NCBI GenBank assembly: GCA_002345845.1
Contig: DDWF01000059.1
Span: 1-14,090 of the forward strand
Reading direction: 5' to 3'
Origin: Betaproteobacteria bacterium UBA2293
GTDB taxonomy: Bacteria > Pseudomonadota > Gammaproteobacteria > Burkholderiales > Rhodocyclaceae
DNA: 14,090 nt
How positions within the stretch are numbered: position 1 is the first letter of the stretch; every line of letters begins with the position of its first letter. The translations under genes were made by a program, and so were the position numbers. Positions 5,278 through 11,412 of the stretch are shown in pieces. Under the pieces are notes generated by a model that saw only the letters and a list, made by a program, of their open reading frames with translations, was not told where the DNA came from and ran no database searches.

Positions 5278-7649
5278 TCGGCGAACGCTTGCGCAACTGC
5301 CTGGCCGGCACCCTGCGCCGCCAGCTCAGTGTCGGCGTGGGGCTGGTGGTTGGCGTGACGATGCTGCTCTTCGTCCTCGACACCACTCGCCAGCAGGAAA
5401 AGCTGATCCTGGATCAACAATCGCTGCAGGCCATCGCCCTGGCGGAAAGCGTTGGCAAATCGGCGGCCATCTGGGTTGCAGCCCGCGACTACGCCGGCTT
5501 GCAGGAAGTCGTGGACGGACTGAAGAGCTACCCCGACCTGCGCCACGCCATCGTTCTCGACATGCAGGGAAAGGTCCTTGCCCACAACGACAAGTCCCGG
5601 CGCGGACTCTACCTTGACGACCTGCCCGGCGAGTCAGCCTCACGCATCCTGCAGCGGACGCAGCAGATCGTCGATGTCGCCAGCCCGATCCGCCTGGAAA
5701 AAACGCAAATCGGCTGGTTGCGCATCGGCCTCGGCGATGGCCTGCTCAACAGCGAACTGGCGCAGATCCGGCGCAACGGCATTTTCTACGCGCTGCTGGC
5801 GCTCGTCCTCAGCATCAGCTTTGCACTCATCACCGGGCACTACCTGACGCGCCGCCTGAACGTCATCCAGCGGGTTGCCGATGCCGTCGAAGGCGGCGAC
5901 AACAGCCTGCGCGTGCAGCTCACCGGCAACGATGAAGCCAGTCATCTCGGGCATGCGCTCAATGACATGCTCGATGCACTGGCCCGGCGCGAAAGCGAAC
6001 TGCGCAACAGCGAAGCCCGGCACGCGACGATTCTCGACAACGTCAGCGCCCACATCTACCTGAAGGATGTCGACGGTCGCTATCTCTATGCCAACCGCCC
6101 GGTGCGCGAGCTGTTCCAGGCGACACTGGCGGAAATCGTCGGCCAGGACGACAGCCGCTTCTTCGATGCCGACACCTTCAGGCAGTTGCAGACCAACGAT
6201 GCACGCGTTCTGAAATACGGTGAAACCATCCACCTCGAAGAAGACCATGTCGATGTGGGCAGCGCTCGCCAGGCTACCTACTGGACCGTGAAACTGCCGC
6301 TGCGCGACGACAGCGGGAAGATCTACGCGCTGTGCGGCATTTCCACCGACATCACCGAACGCAAGCAGGCCGAACTGGTCCTCGCCCACCACAAGGACGA
6401 ACTGGAACACGAAGTCCGCCTGCGCACGCTCGACCTGCAACAGGCGCGCGATCAGGCGGAAGCGGCAAACCGGGCGAAAAGCACCTTCCTGGCCAACATG
6501 AGCCACGAACTGCGCACGCCGATGAACGCCATCATGGGCCTGACCGGCATACTGCTGCGGCACGTCGATGATGAAAAACTGCGGGCGCAGCTGGCCAAGA
6601 TCGATCAGGCGTCGATGCACCTGCTGTCGGTCATCAACGACATTCTCGACCTGTCGAAGATCGAGGCCGAGCGCATGGAGCTGGCGCAATCGCCGTTCCG
6701 CCTTGGCGAAGTGCTCGAGAACGTTACCAGCTTGGTCGGCAACCGGGCGCTCGACAAGGGACTCGAACTGATCGTCGACCGTTCGCCCGACCTCGATCAG
6801 CTCACCCTGATTGGCGACCCGGTACGCCTGGGGCAGATCCTGCTCAATTTCACCGGCAATGCCATCAAGTTCACCGTACACGGCAGCGTCACCCTGCGCA
6901 TCCGCCACCAGCATGCGAGCGCGGCGATGATCTGCCTGCGTTTCGAGGTCATCGATACCGGCATAGGCATTGCGCCGGAGGCCCAGCGGCGGCTATTCAC
7001 CGCTTTCGAGCAGGCCGACAACTCGACGACCCGAAAGTACGGTGGCACCGGCCTCGGCCTGGCCATCAGCAAGCGCCTGATCGGCCTGATGCATGGCGAG
7101 GTCGGCGTCGACAGCGAGCCGGGACGCGGCAGCACCTTCTGGTTCACCATCCGCCTGCGGCAGAGTCAGCAAGCGACCGCCGCTCCCGCCGCCGACAGCA
7201 TTACGCCATCAGAACAGGAAATCCAGCGTTTGCACGCCGGCACGCGGGTACTGCTGGTCGAGGATGAACCGATCAACCGCGAGGTCTCGCTCGGACTGCT
7301 CGAGGAAGTCATGCTCGATGTAGACTTTGCCGAGGATGGCCAGCAGGCACTGGAAATGGCAAGCCGTGAGCACTATGCGCTGATCCTGATGGATATCCAG
7401 ATGCCGCGGCTCAACGGGCTCGAGGCAAGCCGGGCGATCCGCCGCCTGCCCGGTTACGCCGACACGCCGATCCTGGCAATGACAGCCAATGCCTTCGACG
7501 AAGACCGGCGCGACTGCCTGGCTGCCGGAATGAACGACCATATCGGCAAACCCATCGCACCGGACACATTTTTTGCCGCGCTGCAGCGCTGGCTTCCTCC
7601 GGCAAACCAATACATAAAGCCAATCGACAACATTGCGCCAATTGATTAG
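5274..7649 (+). CDS. Hybrid sensor histidine kinase with periplasmic, HAMP, PAS and receiver domains
   Basis: This is a 791-residue inner-membrane protein. Domains in order are TM1 (about 18-36), a periplasmic sensor (about 37-165; the pattern [17 protein letters not shown] looks Cache/PDC-like), TM2 (about 168-188), HAMP (189-240), PAS with PAC (250-363, ending DITERKQ), and a coiled coil to about 403. Then come HisKA with phospho-acceptor His411 ([13 protein letters not shown]) and HATPase with N-box [10 protein letters not shown] (525-534), DTGIGI (561-566) and GGTGLGL (590-596). The C-terminal receiver has VEDE (662-665), phospho-acceptor Asp707 (LMDIQMP) and Lys759 (IGKP). No HPt or DNA-binding output domain is present, so phosphate must pass to unlinked partners. 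The start codon overlaps the PhnD-like gene stop as ATGA, and the periplasmic domain is the natural contact for that protein. The last ~15 codons are AT-rich. Confidence 0.95.
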   Translation: MIGERLRNCLAGTLRRQLSVGVGLVVGVTMLLFVLDTTRQQEKLILDQQSLQAIALAESVGKSAAIWVAARDYAGLQEVVDGLKSYPDLRHAIVLDMQGKVLAHNDKSRRGLYLDDLPGESASRILQRTQQIVDVASPIRLEKTQIGWLRIGLGDGLLNSELAQIRRNGIFYALLALVLSISFALITGHYLTRRLNVIQRVADAVEGGDNSLRVQLTGNDEASHLGHALNDMLDALARRESELRNSEARHATILDNVSAHIYLKDVDGRYLYANRPVRELFQATLAEIVGQDDSRFFDADTFRQLQTNDARVLKYGETIHLEEDHVDVGSARQATYWTVKLPLRDDSGKIYALCGISTDITERKQAELVLAHHKDELEHEVRLRTLDLQQARDQAEAANRAKSTFLANMSHELRTPMNAIMGLTGILLRHVDDEKLRAQLAKIDQASMHLLSVINDILDLSKIEAERMELAQSPFRLGEVLENVTSLVGNRALDKGLELIVDRSPDLDQLTLIGDPVRLGQILLNFTGNAIKFTVHGSVTLRIRHQHASAAMICLRFEVIDTGIGIAPEAQRRLFTAFEQADNSTTRKYGGTGLGLAISKRLIGLMHGEVGVDSEPGRGSTFWFTIRLRQSQQATAAPAADSITPSEQEIQRLHAGTRVLLVEDEPINREVSLGLLEEVMLDVDFAEDGQQALEMASREHYALILMDIQMPRLNGLEASRAIRRLPGYADTPILAMTANAFDEDRRDCLAAGMNDHIGKPIAPDTFFAALQRWLPPANQYIKPIDNIAPID

Positions 7650-7657
7650 ATCAATTG
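7639..7657. repeat. 19-bp palindrome centred on the kinase stop codon
   Basis: CAATTGAT (7639-7646) and ATCAATTG (7650-7657) are perfect inverted arms, and the 3-base spacer TAG is the kinase stop codon. A related CAATCGA lies upstream at 7621-7627. The segment is markedly AT-rich against its surroundings and lies 42 bases before the ZIP transporter ATG. No U-run follows, so an operator for the metal transporter is more likely than a terminator. No named regulator consensus is recognised. Confidence 0.55.
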
Positions 7658-7698
7658 ACGGTCACGGCTTAAAGTTCCTCCATCGCCAGGAGAAAGCC

Positions 7699-8574
7699 AT
7701 GACCCAGATCGTCGTTCGCCACTACGCCAGACCCGCCGCCCGCAAGCACCTGTGGATCGGCATCGCGATGGCTGCCGGCGCCCTCATCTTCGGTATCGAG
7801 CAGGCCGCACTCTGGTTCTCGAGCCACCCGATGGCCCTCACCGGCCTCCAGGCCAGCCTGTTTGCCGGCCTGGCCACCGGGTTCGGGGCCATTCCCGTGC
7901 TCTTCATGCGTCGGCCGCAGGAACGCCTGATGGCACCGATGCTCGGCCTCGCCGGCGGCATGATGCTCGCCGCCAGCCTCTTTTCGCTGCTCGTGCCGGC
8001 CGTGCAGACCGTCGCTGCCAGCGGTACCCCGTGGGCACTCGGCATTGCCACCGCCGGCGCGCTGCTGGCCGGCGCCGCGATGATGCAGTGGCTGGACCGG
8101 CGCACCGAACACAGCCACGTCGAGGCGGTTGAAACGAGCAAGGCGCTGCCGCGCATCGGCCTTGTTGTCGCCGCCATCGCCCTGCACAACGTGCCGGAAG
8201 GCATCGCCGTCGGCGTCTCGGCGGCGGCCGGCGTCGATCACGGGATGACGCTCGGCATCGCCATCCAGAACGTCCCCGAAGGCTGGATTGTCGCCAGCGC
8301 GATGATTGCACTTGGCGCCGGTCCGTGGCGGGCGGCGGCGATGGCGCTCGCCACCGGCCTGGTCGAACCGGTCGGCGGCTTGTTCGGGGTAATCGCCAGC
8401 AGCATGGCCGGCGCCGCCTTGCCGCTCGCCCTTGCCGCTGCAGCTGGTGCGATGCTGTGGGTGGTCAGCCATGAACTGATCCCGGCCTCGCACCGCCCGG
8501 GCCGCGAAGCCGCCGGCACCGCCGGCCTGGTCGCCGGCTTCGCCGTGATGACGACCCTGGCAGTGGGGCTTTAG
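7699..8574 (+). CDS. ZIP family divalent metal transporter (GufA/BbZIP-like)
   Basis: This 291-residue inner-membrane protein should import Zn2+ or a related divalent cation such as Fe2+, Mn2+ or Cd2+. The ATG at 7699 has a strong ribosome binding site (AGGAGA, about 6 bases upstream). An open frame from 7633 is not needed. About eight membrane helices are visible. The metal-site motifs are HNVPEG in helix M4 (163-168) and QNVPEG in M5 (190-195), with Gln in place of the His found in ZupT. Glu223 lies in LVEPVGG, and SHELIPASHR (257-266) is in M7. The Gln variant in M5 is the pattern I recall for the bacterial BbZIP/GufA subgroup. A short His-poor loop (TEHSHVEAVE, 137-146) replaces the long His-rich loop of eukaryotic ZIPs. 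Its stop codon interlocks with that of folB on the other strand. Confidence 0.93.
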   Translation: MTQIVVRHYARPAARKHLWIGIAMAAGALIFGIEQAALWFSSHPMALTGLQASLFAGLATGFGAIPVLFMRRPQERLMAPMLGLAGGMMLAASLFSLLVPAVQTVAASGTPWALGIATAGALLAGAAMMQWLDRRTEHSHVEAVETSKALPRIGLVVAAIALHNVPEGIAVGVSAAAGVDHGMTLGIAIQNVPEGWIVASAMIALGAGPWRAAAMALATGLVEPVGGLFGVIASSMAGAALPLALAAAAGAMLWVVSHELIPASHRPGREAAGTAGLVAGFAVMTTLAVGL

Positions 8575-8921
8575 ACCGAGCGTTCGATGATCACGCCGAC
8601 GCGCTTGACGCCCGGCATCATGCCGAGCTTGGCGACCGAGACACGGATCCACTGGGCAGCGAAATTCTCCAGCAGCCAGGTAGCGATGTGCTCGGCCAGC
8701 TTTTCCAGCAGGTTGAAATGGCTGGCCGCCAGGTCACCGCGCAGGCGCTCGACGACGACGGCGTAATCGACGGTATCGCGGATGTCATCGCTGGCCCCGG
8801 CCGAGGCCGTGGACACGCCAATCTGCAGCGAGATCTCGACCGTCTGCGGCATGGCTTTTTCGCGCGGATAGATGCCGATCCAGGTTTCGGCGCGCAGCTC
8901 TTCGATGAAAATGATGTCCAT
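8571..8921 (-). CDS. folB: Dihydroneopterin aldolase
   Basis: This 116-residue enzyme of tetrahydrofolate synthesis cleaves 7,8-dihydroneopterin to 6-hydroxymethyl-7,8-dihydropterin and glycolaldehyde. The start MDIIFIEELRAETWIGIYPRE closely follows E. coli FolB (MDIVFIEQL...TIGVYDWE). Expected active-site residues are present at the same numbers: Glu21, Tyr53 (DTVDYAVVVERL) and Lys98 (SVAKLGMMPGVKRVGVIIER). The ATG at 8921 was chosen because the 25 extra residues of the frame up to 8996 have no family resemblance. There is no clear Shine-Dalgarno sequence. The gene diverges from plsY, as in E. coli. Its stop (TAA, 8573-8571) overlaps the ZIP stop. Confidence 0.95.
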   Translation of the reverse strand: MDIIFIEELRAETWIGIYPREKAMPQTVEISLQIGVSTASAGASDDIRDTVDYAVVVERLRGDLAASHFNLLEKLAEHIATWLLENFAAQWIRVSVAKLGMMPGVKRVGVIIERSV

Positions 8922-8946
8922 GCGGAGTCGGAATGTCCCGGCAGTG

Positions 8947-8966
8947 TAAAATTTGCCGCGATTGTA
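8947..8966. promoter_or_regulatory. Back-to-back -10 candidates for plsY and folB
   Basis: TAAAAT (8947-8952, plus strand) lies 42 bases before the plsY ATG. TACAAT (8966-8961, minus strand) lies about 40 bases before the folB ATG. Each matches 5 of 6 consensus bases. The two would fire outward across the 73-bp gap, with overlapping polymerase footprints. No -35 hexamers are convincing for either. Confidence 0.35.
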
Positions 8967-8994
8967 CCCCACCCCCGACACCCTCCTCCCGCCC

Positions 8995-9591
8995 ATGTCC
9001 GCTACCCTTGCCGTCCTTGCCGCCTACCTGCTCGGTTCCGTTCCCTTCGCCATGATCGCCTCGAAATTGTTCGGCCTGGCCGATCCGCGCACCTACGGCT
9101 CGGGCAATCCAGGCGCGACCAACGTGCTGCGCAGCGGTAACAAGAAGGCGGCGATCTTCACGCTCATTGGCGATGCCCTGAAAGGCTGGGTGGCCGTCTT
9201 CGTCGCCCAGCAGCTGGGATTCTCCGACACGGTGATCGGCCTAGTGGCCTTGGCCGTGTTCTTCGGCCACCTGTTCCCGGTTTTCCTCAAGTTCAAGGGC
9301 GGCAAGGGCGTCGCCACCGGCGCCGGCGTGCTGCTCGCGCTCGATCCGCTGCTCGGCCTGGCCGTAGTCGCCACCTGGCTGTTCGTTGCCTTCGTCTTCC
9401 GCTATTCGTCGGCCGCCGCCGTCGTCGCCGCCGGCCTGGCGCCGGTCTATTCGGCACTCAGCCATGGCAGCGGCGGTTACCTGCTGGTGGTGGCAATCAT
9501 CGGTATCGCCCTGATCGCCAAGCACTGGCAGAACATCCAGCGCCTGCTGGCCGGCCAGGAAAGCAAGATCGGCAGCAAGAAAAAGGCGTGA
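8995..9591 (+). CDS. plsY: Acyl-phosphate:glycerol-3-phosphate acyltransferase
   Basis: This 198-residue inner-membrane enzyme transfers the acyl group from acyl-phosphate (made by PlsX) to glycerol-3-phosphate, the first step of phospholipid synthesis. The N-terminus AAYLLGSVPFAMIASKLFG is typical. The three conserved cytoplasmic motifs are present: GSGNPGATNVLR (35-46), FKGGKGVATGAG (100-111, after GHLFPVFLK), and KHWQNIQRL (176-184). About five membrane helices are expected. The ATG at 8995 gives the family-like start MSATLAVLAAYLLGS. Its leader is C-rich without a Shine-Dalgarno sequence. The C-terminus ends in a basic tail (SKIGSKKKA). A short hairpin follows immediately. Confidence 0.96.
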   Translation: MSATLAVLAAYLLGSVPFAMIASKLFGLADPRTYGSGNPGATNVLRSGNKKAAIFTLIGDALKGWVAVFVAQQLGFSDTVIGLVALAVFFGHLFPVFLKFKGGKGVATGAGVLLALDPLLGLAVVATWLFVAFVFRYSSAAAVVAAGLAPVYSALSHGSGGYLLVVAIIGIALIAKHWQNIQRLLAGQESKIGSKKKA

Positions 9592-9607
9592 GTCGGCCAT
9601 AGCCGAC
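9592..9607 (+). other. Small hairpin after plsY
   Basis: GTCGGC, loop CATA, GCCGAC form a 6-bp stem directly after the plsY stop codon. No U-run follows, so it is at most a weak terminator or mRNA-end structure. The rest of the gap to 9710 holds a direct repeat GGTCATCA/GGTCATCG at 9667-9682 and a 5-bp inverted repeat (TCGAT/ATCGA, 9631-9647). I see no clear promoter in it. Confidence 0.4.
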
Positions 9608-9710
9608 AGCAATCCGGCGGATATCAACAATCGATTGGCCCTATCGAACTGACGTCCGTAGCCTGTGGTCATCAGGTCATCGCGAGCTGCATTCGCTACA
9701 GGAGGCCATC

Positions 9711-9803
9711 ATGATTGCCCGCTTCATCCAGCGCTTCATCGACGAAACGCCCGCTTGGGACAGCTATATCGACGCCTTGGCCGGGCTGCCGGAGAACTTC
9801 TGA
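9711..9803 (+). CDS. Small ORF of 30 residues with a strong ribosome binding site, unknown
   Basis: The peptide is MIARFIQRFIDETPAWDSY followed by IDALAGLPENF. I do not recognise it. The reason to call it is a full AGGAGG (9700-9705) five bases before the ATG, one of the best ribosome binding sites in the window. It lies in the otherwise gene-free plsY-tsaD gap. The peptide is amphipathic (MIARFIQRFI then an acidic, aromatic part). Its stop overlaps the next ATG (TGATG), and a chain of coupled frames leads into the Cys-rich ORF. It could be a leader peptide for that ORF, a real microprotein, or the remnant of a longer gene. Confidence 0.45.
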   Translation: MIARFIQRFIDETPAWDSYIDALAGLPENF

Positions 9804-9847
9804 TGCCATTGCCGAGCAGCCGGGCGCTCAAGGACTGGAAGCAATGA
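9803..9847 (+). CDS. 14-codon linking ORF between the small ORF and the Cys-rich ORF
   Basis: [14 protein letters not shown] starts in the TGATG overlap with the 30-residue ORF and ends in an ATGA overlap with the Cys-rich ORF at 9844. It is probably too short to be a functional protein. Its interest is that it could carry terminating ribosomes from the strong upstream initiation site to the next start by re-initiation. No homologue is recognised. Confidence 0.2.
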   Translation: MPLPSSRALKDWKQ

Positions 9848-10101
9848 GCAAGAAGAAGTGCTGCAAGTCCAGGCCGCCCTGCAAGAACTGCCCGAAGCGG
9901 CGCAAGAAGGCCGGCAGCGCCGACGAACGCGGTGCCGCGCTGTGCTACTGCGTGCCGCTGGTCGAGATATCCATCAACGGCCAGCGCGGCTGCACCGCGA
10001 ACGCGCCGGCCGGCTTCGCCGGCGAGCCGGCCTGCAGGCGCAGGCAGCCGGCCAGCGCGATCATGGCGCCGTTGTCGGTACAGAATTCCAGCTCCGGGTA
10101 G
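9844..10101 (+). CDS. Small Cys/Lys-rich protein, possibly metal-binding, antisense-overlapping tsaD
   Basis: From the ATG at 9844 the frame encodes 85 residues beginning [20 protein letters not shown]. The spacing CC-x5-C-x2-C (Cys6, Cys7, Cys13, Cys16) in a very basic context resembles small bacterial hypothetical proteins of the 'CCK-P-CK-CP' type that I recall only in general. Zinc or other metal binding, or nucleic-acid binding, is a guess. Only the first ~34 residues lie outside tsaD. The remainder (about 157 bases) runs antisense through the tsaD 3' end and contains further Cys residues (CYC, C50, C64). The C-terminal half may therefore be constrained by tsaD rather than by its own function. 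The start overlaps the preceding short ORF stop as ATGA. An open frame back to 9715 exists but is low in family likeness. Confidence 0.45.
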   Translation: MSKKKCCKSRPPCKNCPKRRKKAGSADERGAALCYCVPLVEISINGQRGCTANAPAGFAGEPACRRRQPASAIMAPLSVQNSSSG

Positions 10102-10979
10102 TAGACGCGGAAGCGCTTGCGCCGAGCCTCATCGTCGAGCACCGTGCGCAACTGCCGATTGGCGCCGACGCCGCCGGCCACCACCAGTTGCTTAAGGCCG
10201 GTCTGCTTCAACGCCTTCAGCGACTTTTTGACCAGCACGTCGACGATCGCTTCCTGGAAAGCGCGCGCGGCGTCGGCCTTGAAGACGTCGCTCAAGGGTT
10301 CGTCTTGCTCGCGAACCAGGGTGAGCACGGCGGTCTTCAGCCCGGAAAAGCTGAAATTCAGATCACCGGAATGCTGCATCGGCCGCGGCAGTTGGTAGAC
10401 GCCGGGCGTTCCCTGCTCGGCCAGCTTCGACAGCAGCGCCCCGCCGGGATAGGGCAGGCCGAGCAGCTTGGCGCTCTTGTCGAAGGCTTCGCCAGCCGCA
10501 TCGTCGAGCGTCTCGCCGAGCAGTTCGTATTCGCCGACAGCGGTCACCCGCATCAGTTGCGTGTGGCCGCCGGAGACCAGCAGCGCCACGAATGGGAAGG
10601 TGGGCGGCGTCGCCGACAGCAGCGGCGACAGCAGGTGGCCTTCCAGGTGATGCACCGGCATGGTCGGCTTGTCCAGCGCCAGCGCCAGCGCCTCGGCAAA
10701 GGCACAGCCGACCAGCAGCGCGCCGGAGAGGCCGGGACCGCGGGTGTAGGCGACGGCATCGACATCGGCCAGCGTCCGCCCGGACTGCGCCAGCGCCTCG
10801 CGCAGCAGCGGCACGACGCGACGGATATGGTCGCGCGAGGCGAGTTCGGGAACGACGCCGCCGTACTCGGCGTGCATCGCCACCTGCGAATGCAGGGCGT
10901 GCGCCAAAAGCCCGGCTTCGCTGTCGTACAGCGCAATGCCGGTTTCGTCGCAGGAGGATTCAATACCGAGGATCAACAT
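9945..10979 (-). CDS. tsaD: tRNA N6-adenosine threonylcarbamoyltransferase TsaD
   Basis: This 344-residue protein (E. coli TsaD has 337) is the catalytic subunit that, with TsaB and TsaE, moves threonylcarbamoyl from TC-AMP to A37 of ANN-decoding tRNAs (t6A). The start [19 protein letters not shown] is diagnostic. The metal ligands are His111 and His115 (VHHLEGHLL) and Asp302 (CTDNGAMIA). The ASKHA nucleotide motifs [10 protein letters not shown] (133-142) and [13 protein letters not shown] (266-278) are present, as are [18 protein letters not shown] (163-180) and FSFSGLKTA (209-217). I chose the ATG at 10979 over the longer frame from 11057, whose 26 extra residues cross the rpsU promoter. 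No Shine-Dalgarno sequence is present. The gene diverges from rpsU, a classic arrangement. Its 3' end overlaps the Cys-rich ORF on the plus strand. Confidence 0.96.
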   Translation of the reverse strand: MLILGIESSCDETGIALYDSEAGLLAHALHSQVAMHAEYGGVVPELASRDHIRRVVPLLREALAQSGRTLADVDAVAYTRGPGLSGALLVGCAFAEALALALDKPTMPVHHLEGHLLSPLLSATPPTFPFVALLVSGGHTQLMRVTAVGEYELLGETLDDAAGEAFDKSAKLLGLPYPGGALLSKLAEQGTPGVYQLPRPMQHSGDLNFSFSGLKTAVLTLVREQDEPLSDVFKADAARAFQEAIVDVLVKKSLKALKQTGLKQLVVAGGVGANRQLRTVLDDEARRKRFRVYYPELEFCTDNGAMIALAGCLRLQAGSPAKPAGAFAVQPRWPLMDISTSGTQ

Positions 10980-10987
10980 CGGCGCGC

Positions 10988-10993
10988 ATTTTA
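10988..10993 (-). promoter_or_regulatory. Candidate -10 (TAAAAT) for a near-leaderless tsaD transcript
   Basis: On the minus strand TAAAAT ends 8 bases before the tsaD ATG. A start at the usual 6-8 bases downstream would put the 5' end at or next to the ATG, giving a leaderless or nearly leaderless mRNA. This fits the absence of a Shine-Dalgarno sequence. No -35 hexamer is evident. Confidence 0.35.
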
Positions 10994-10997
10994 ACAC

Positions 10998-11027
10998 TTG
11001 AGGCAAAAAGGTTTTTTGCAATATACT
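10998..11027 (+). promoter_or_regulatory. Sigma-70 type promoter for the rpsU-dnaG operon
   Basis: TTGAGG (10998-11003) and TATACT (11022-11027) are separated by 18 bp, matching 4 of 6 and 5 of 6 consensus bases. Transcription would start near 11034, giving a leader of about 85 bases. It lies back to back with the tsaD start region, so the two genes share a 139-bp control region. Confidence 0.55.
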
Positions 11028-11064
11028 GTTCGGCTCTCCGCGATCGTGCGGATACAAATTTTGC

Positions 11065-11096
11065 GCGCACTGCCGATTACTTGACCTGGCAGGCGC
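11065..11096 (+). promoter_or_regulatory. Leader hairpin before rpsU
   Basis: GCGC-A-CTGCC (11065-11074) pairs with GGCAGGCGC (11088-11096). This gives a 9-bp stem with one bulged A and a 13-base loop. It ends 7 bases before the rpsU Shine-Dalgarno sequence. A bulged GC stem at this position is a plausible site for translational control, for instance feedback by S21, but I do not recognise a named leader family. Confidence 0.45.
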
Positions 11097-11103
11097 CTAA
11101 CGG

Positions 11104-11113
11104 AAGGGGGTGA
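11104..11113 (+). promoter_or_regulatory. Near-complete Shine-Dalgarno sequence of rpsU
   Basis: AAGGGGGTGA differs at one base from AAGGAGGTGA, the complement of the 16S rRNA 3' end, and lies 5 bases before the ATG at 11119. It decides the start. The GTG at 11110 in the same frame is part of this site and not an initiation codon. Confidence 0.8.
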
Positions 11114-11118
11114 TTTAT

Positions 11119-11331
11119 ATGCCGAACATTCGTGTCAAGGAAAACGAGCCGTTCGAGGTGGCCATTCGCCGCTTCAAGCGTACTGTCGAGAAGACGGGCC
11201 TCCTGACCGAGCTGCGCGCCCGTGAGTTTTACGAAAAGCCCACCGCCGAGCGCAAGCGCAAGGCTGCCGCTGCCGTTAAACGTCAACACAAGCGCCTCCG
11301 TAGCCTGACCCTGCCGCCGAAACTGTACTGA
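11119..11331 (+). CDS. rpsU: 30S ribosomal protein S21
   Basis: This 70-residue basic protein (E. coli S21 has 71) sits on the 30S platform near the 16S rRNA 3' end and supports initiation. The start [21 protein letters not shown] matches the family closely, as does [21 protein letters not shown] in the middle. The C-terminus [10 protein letters not shown] ends in the usual -LY. The gene has the strongest ribosome binding site of the window, is preceded by its own promoter and leader hairpin, and is followed by an intrinsic terminator. It should therefore be expressed well above the downstream yqeY and dnaG. Confidence 0.98.
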   Translation: MPNIRVKENEPFEVAIRRFKRTVEKTGLLTELRAREFYEKPTAERKRKAAAAVKRQHKRLRSLTLPPKLY

Positions 11332-11355
11332 TCCAGTCAGTCTCGTGAGCACAAG

Positions 11356-11390
11356 AAGCCGCCCGCAAACCTGCAGGCGGCTTTTTTCTT
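11356..11390 (+). terminator. Intrinsic terminator between rpsU and yqeY-dnaG
   Basis: AAGCCGCC (11356-11363) pairs with GGCGGCTT (11376-11383). Inside, GCA pairs with TGC across one mismatch and a 4-base loop (AACC). The stem runs into TTTTTTCTT. It is the best terminator in the window. By analogy with the terminator between rpsU and dnaG in E. coli, it should reduce read-through into primase. Confidence 0.88.
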
Positions 11391-11412
11391 TGAATTTGCG
11401 AAAAGAACGAGC

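Noticed and set aside
5640..6914. 424-codon minus-strand open frame opposite the hybrid kinase
   Set aside because: Low stop frequency in GC-rich antisense explains it. The plus strand has all kinase motifs intact, and the minus product resembles nothing.
7655..7660. TTGACG after the palindrome as a -35 for the ZIP gene
   Set aside because: No -10-like hexamer lies 16-18 bp downstream, so a promoter could not be supported.
7669..8652. 327-codon minus-strand frame across the ZIP gene and folB end
   Set aside because: Shadow of the ZIP gene. The composition (many Gly, His, Arg, Asp) and lack of any motif argue against coding.
9592..9607. Hairpin after plsY as an intrinsic terminator
   Set aside because: Only a 6-bp stem, with no T-run after it. 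It is listed as a hairpin only.
10980..11057. 26-residue N-terminal extension of TsaD
   Set aside because: The conserved family start is [14 protein letters not shown] at 10979. The extension would cover the rpsU promoter and has no homology.
11110..11118. GTG at 11110 as the rpsU start
   Set aside because: This GTG is part of the Shine-Dalgarno sequence for the ATG at 11119, and S21 proteins begin MP.I.V.
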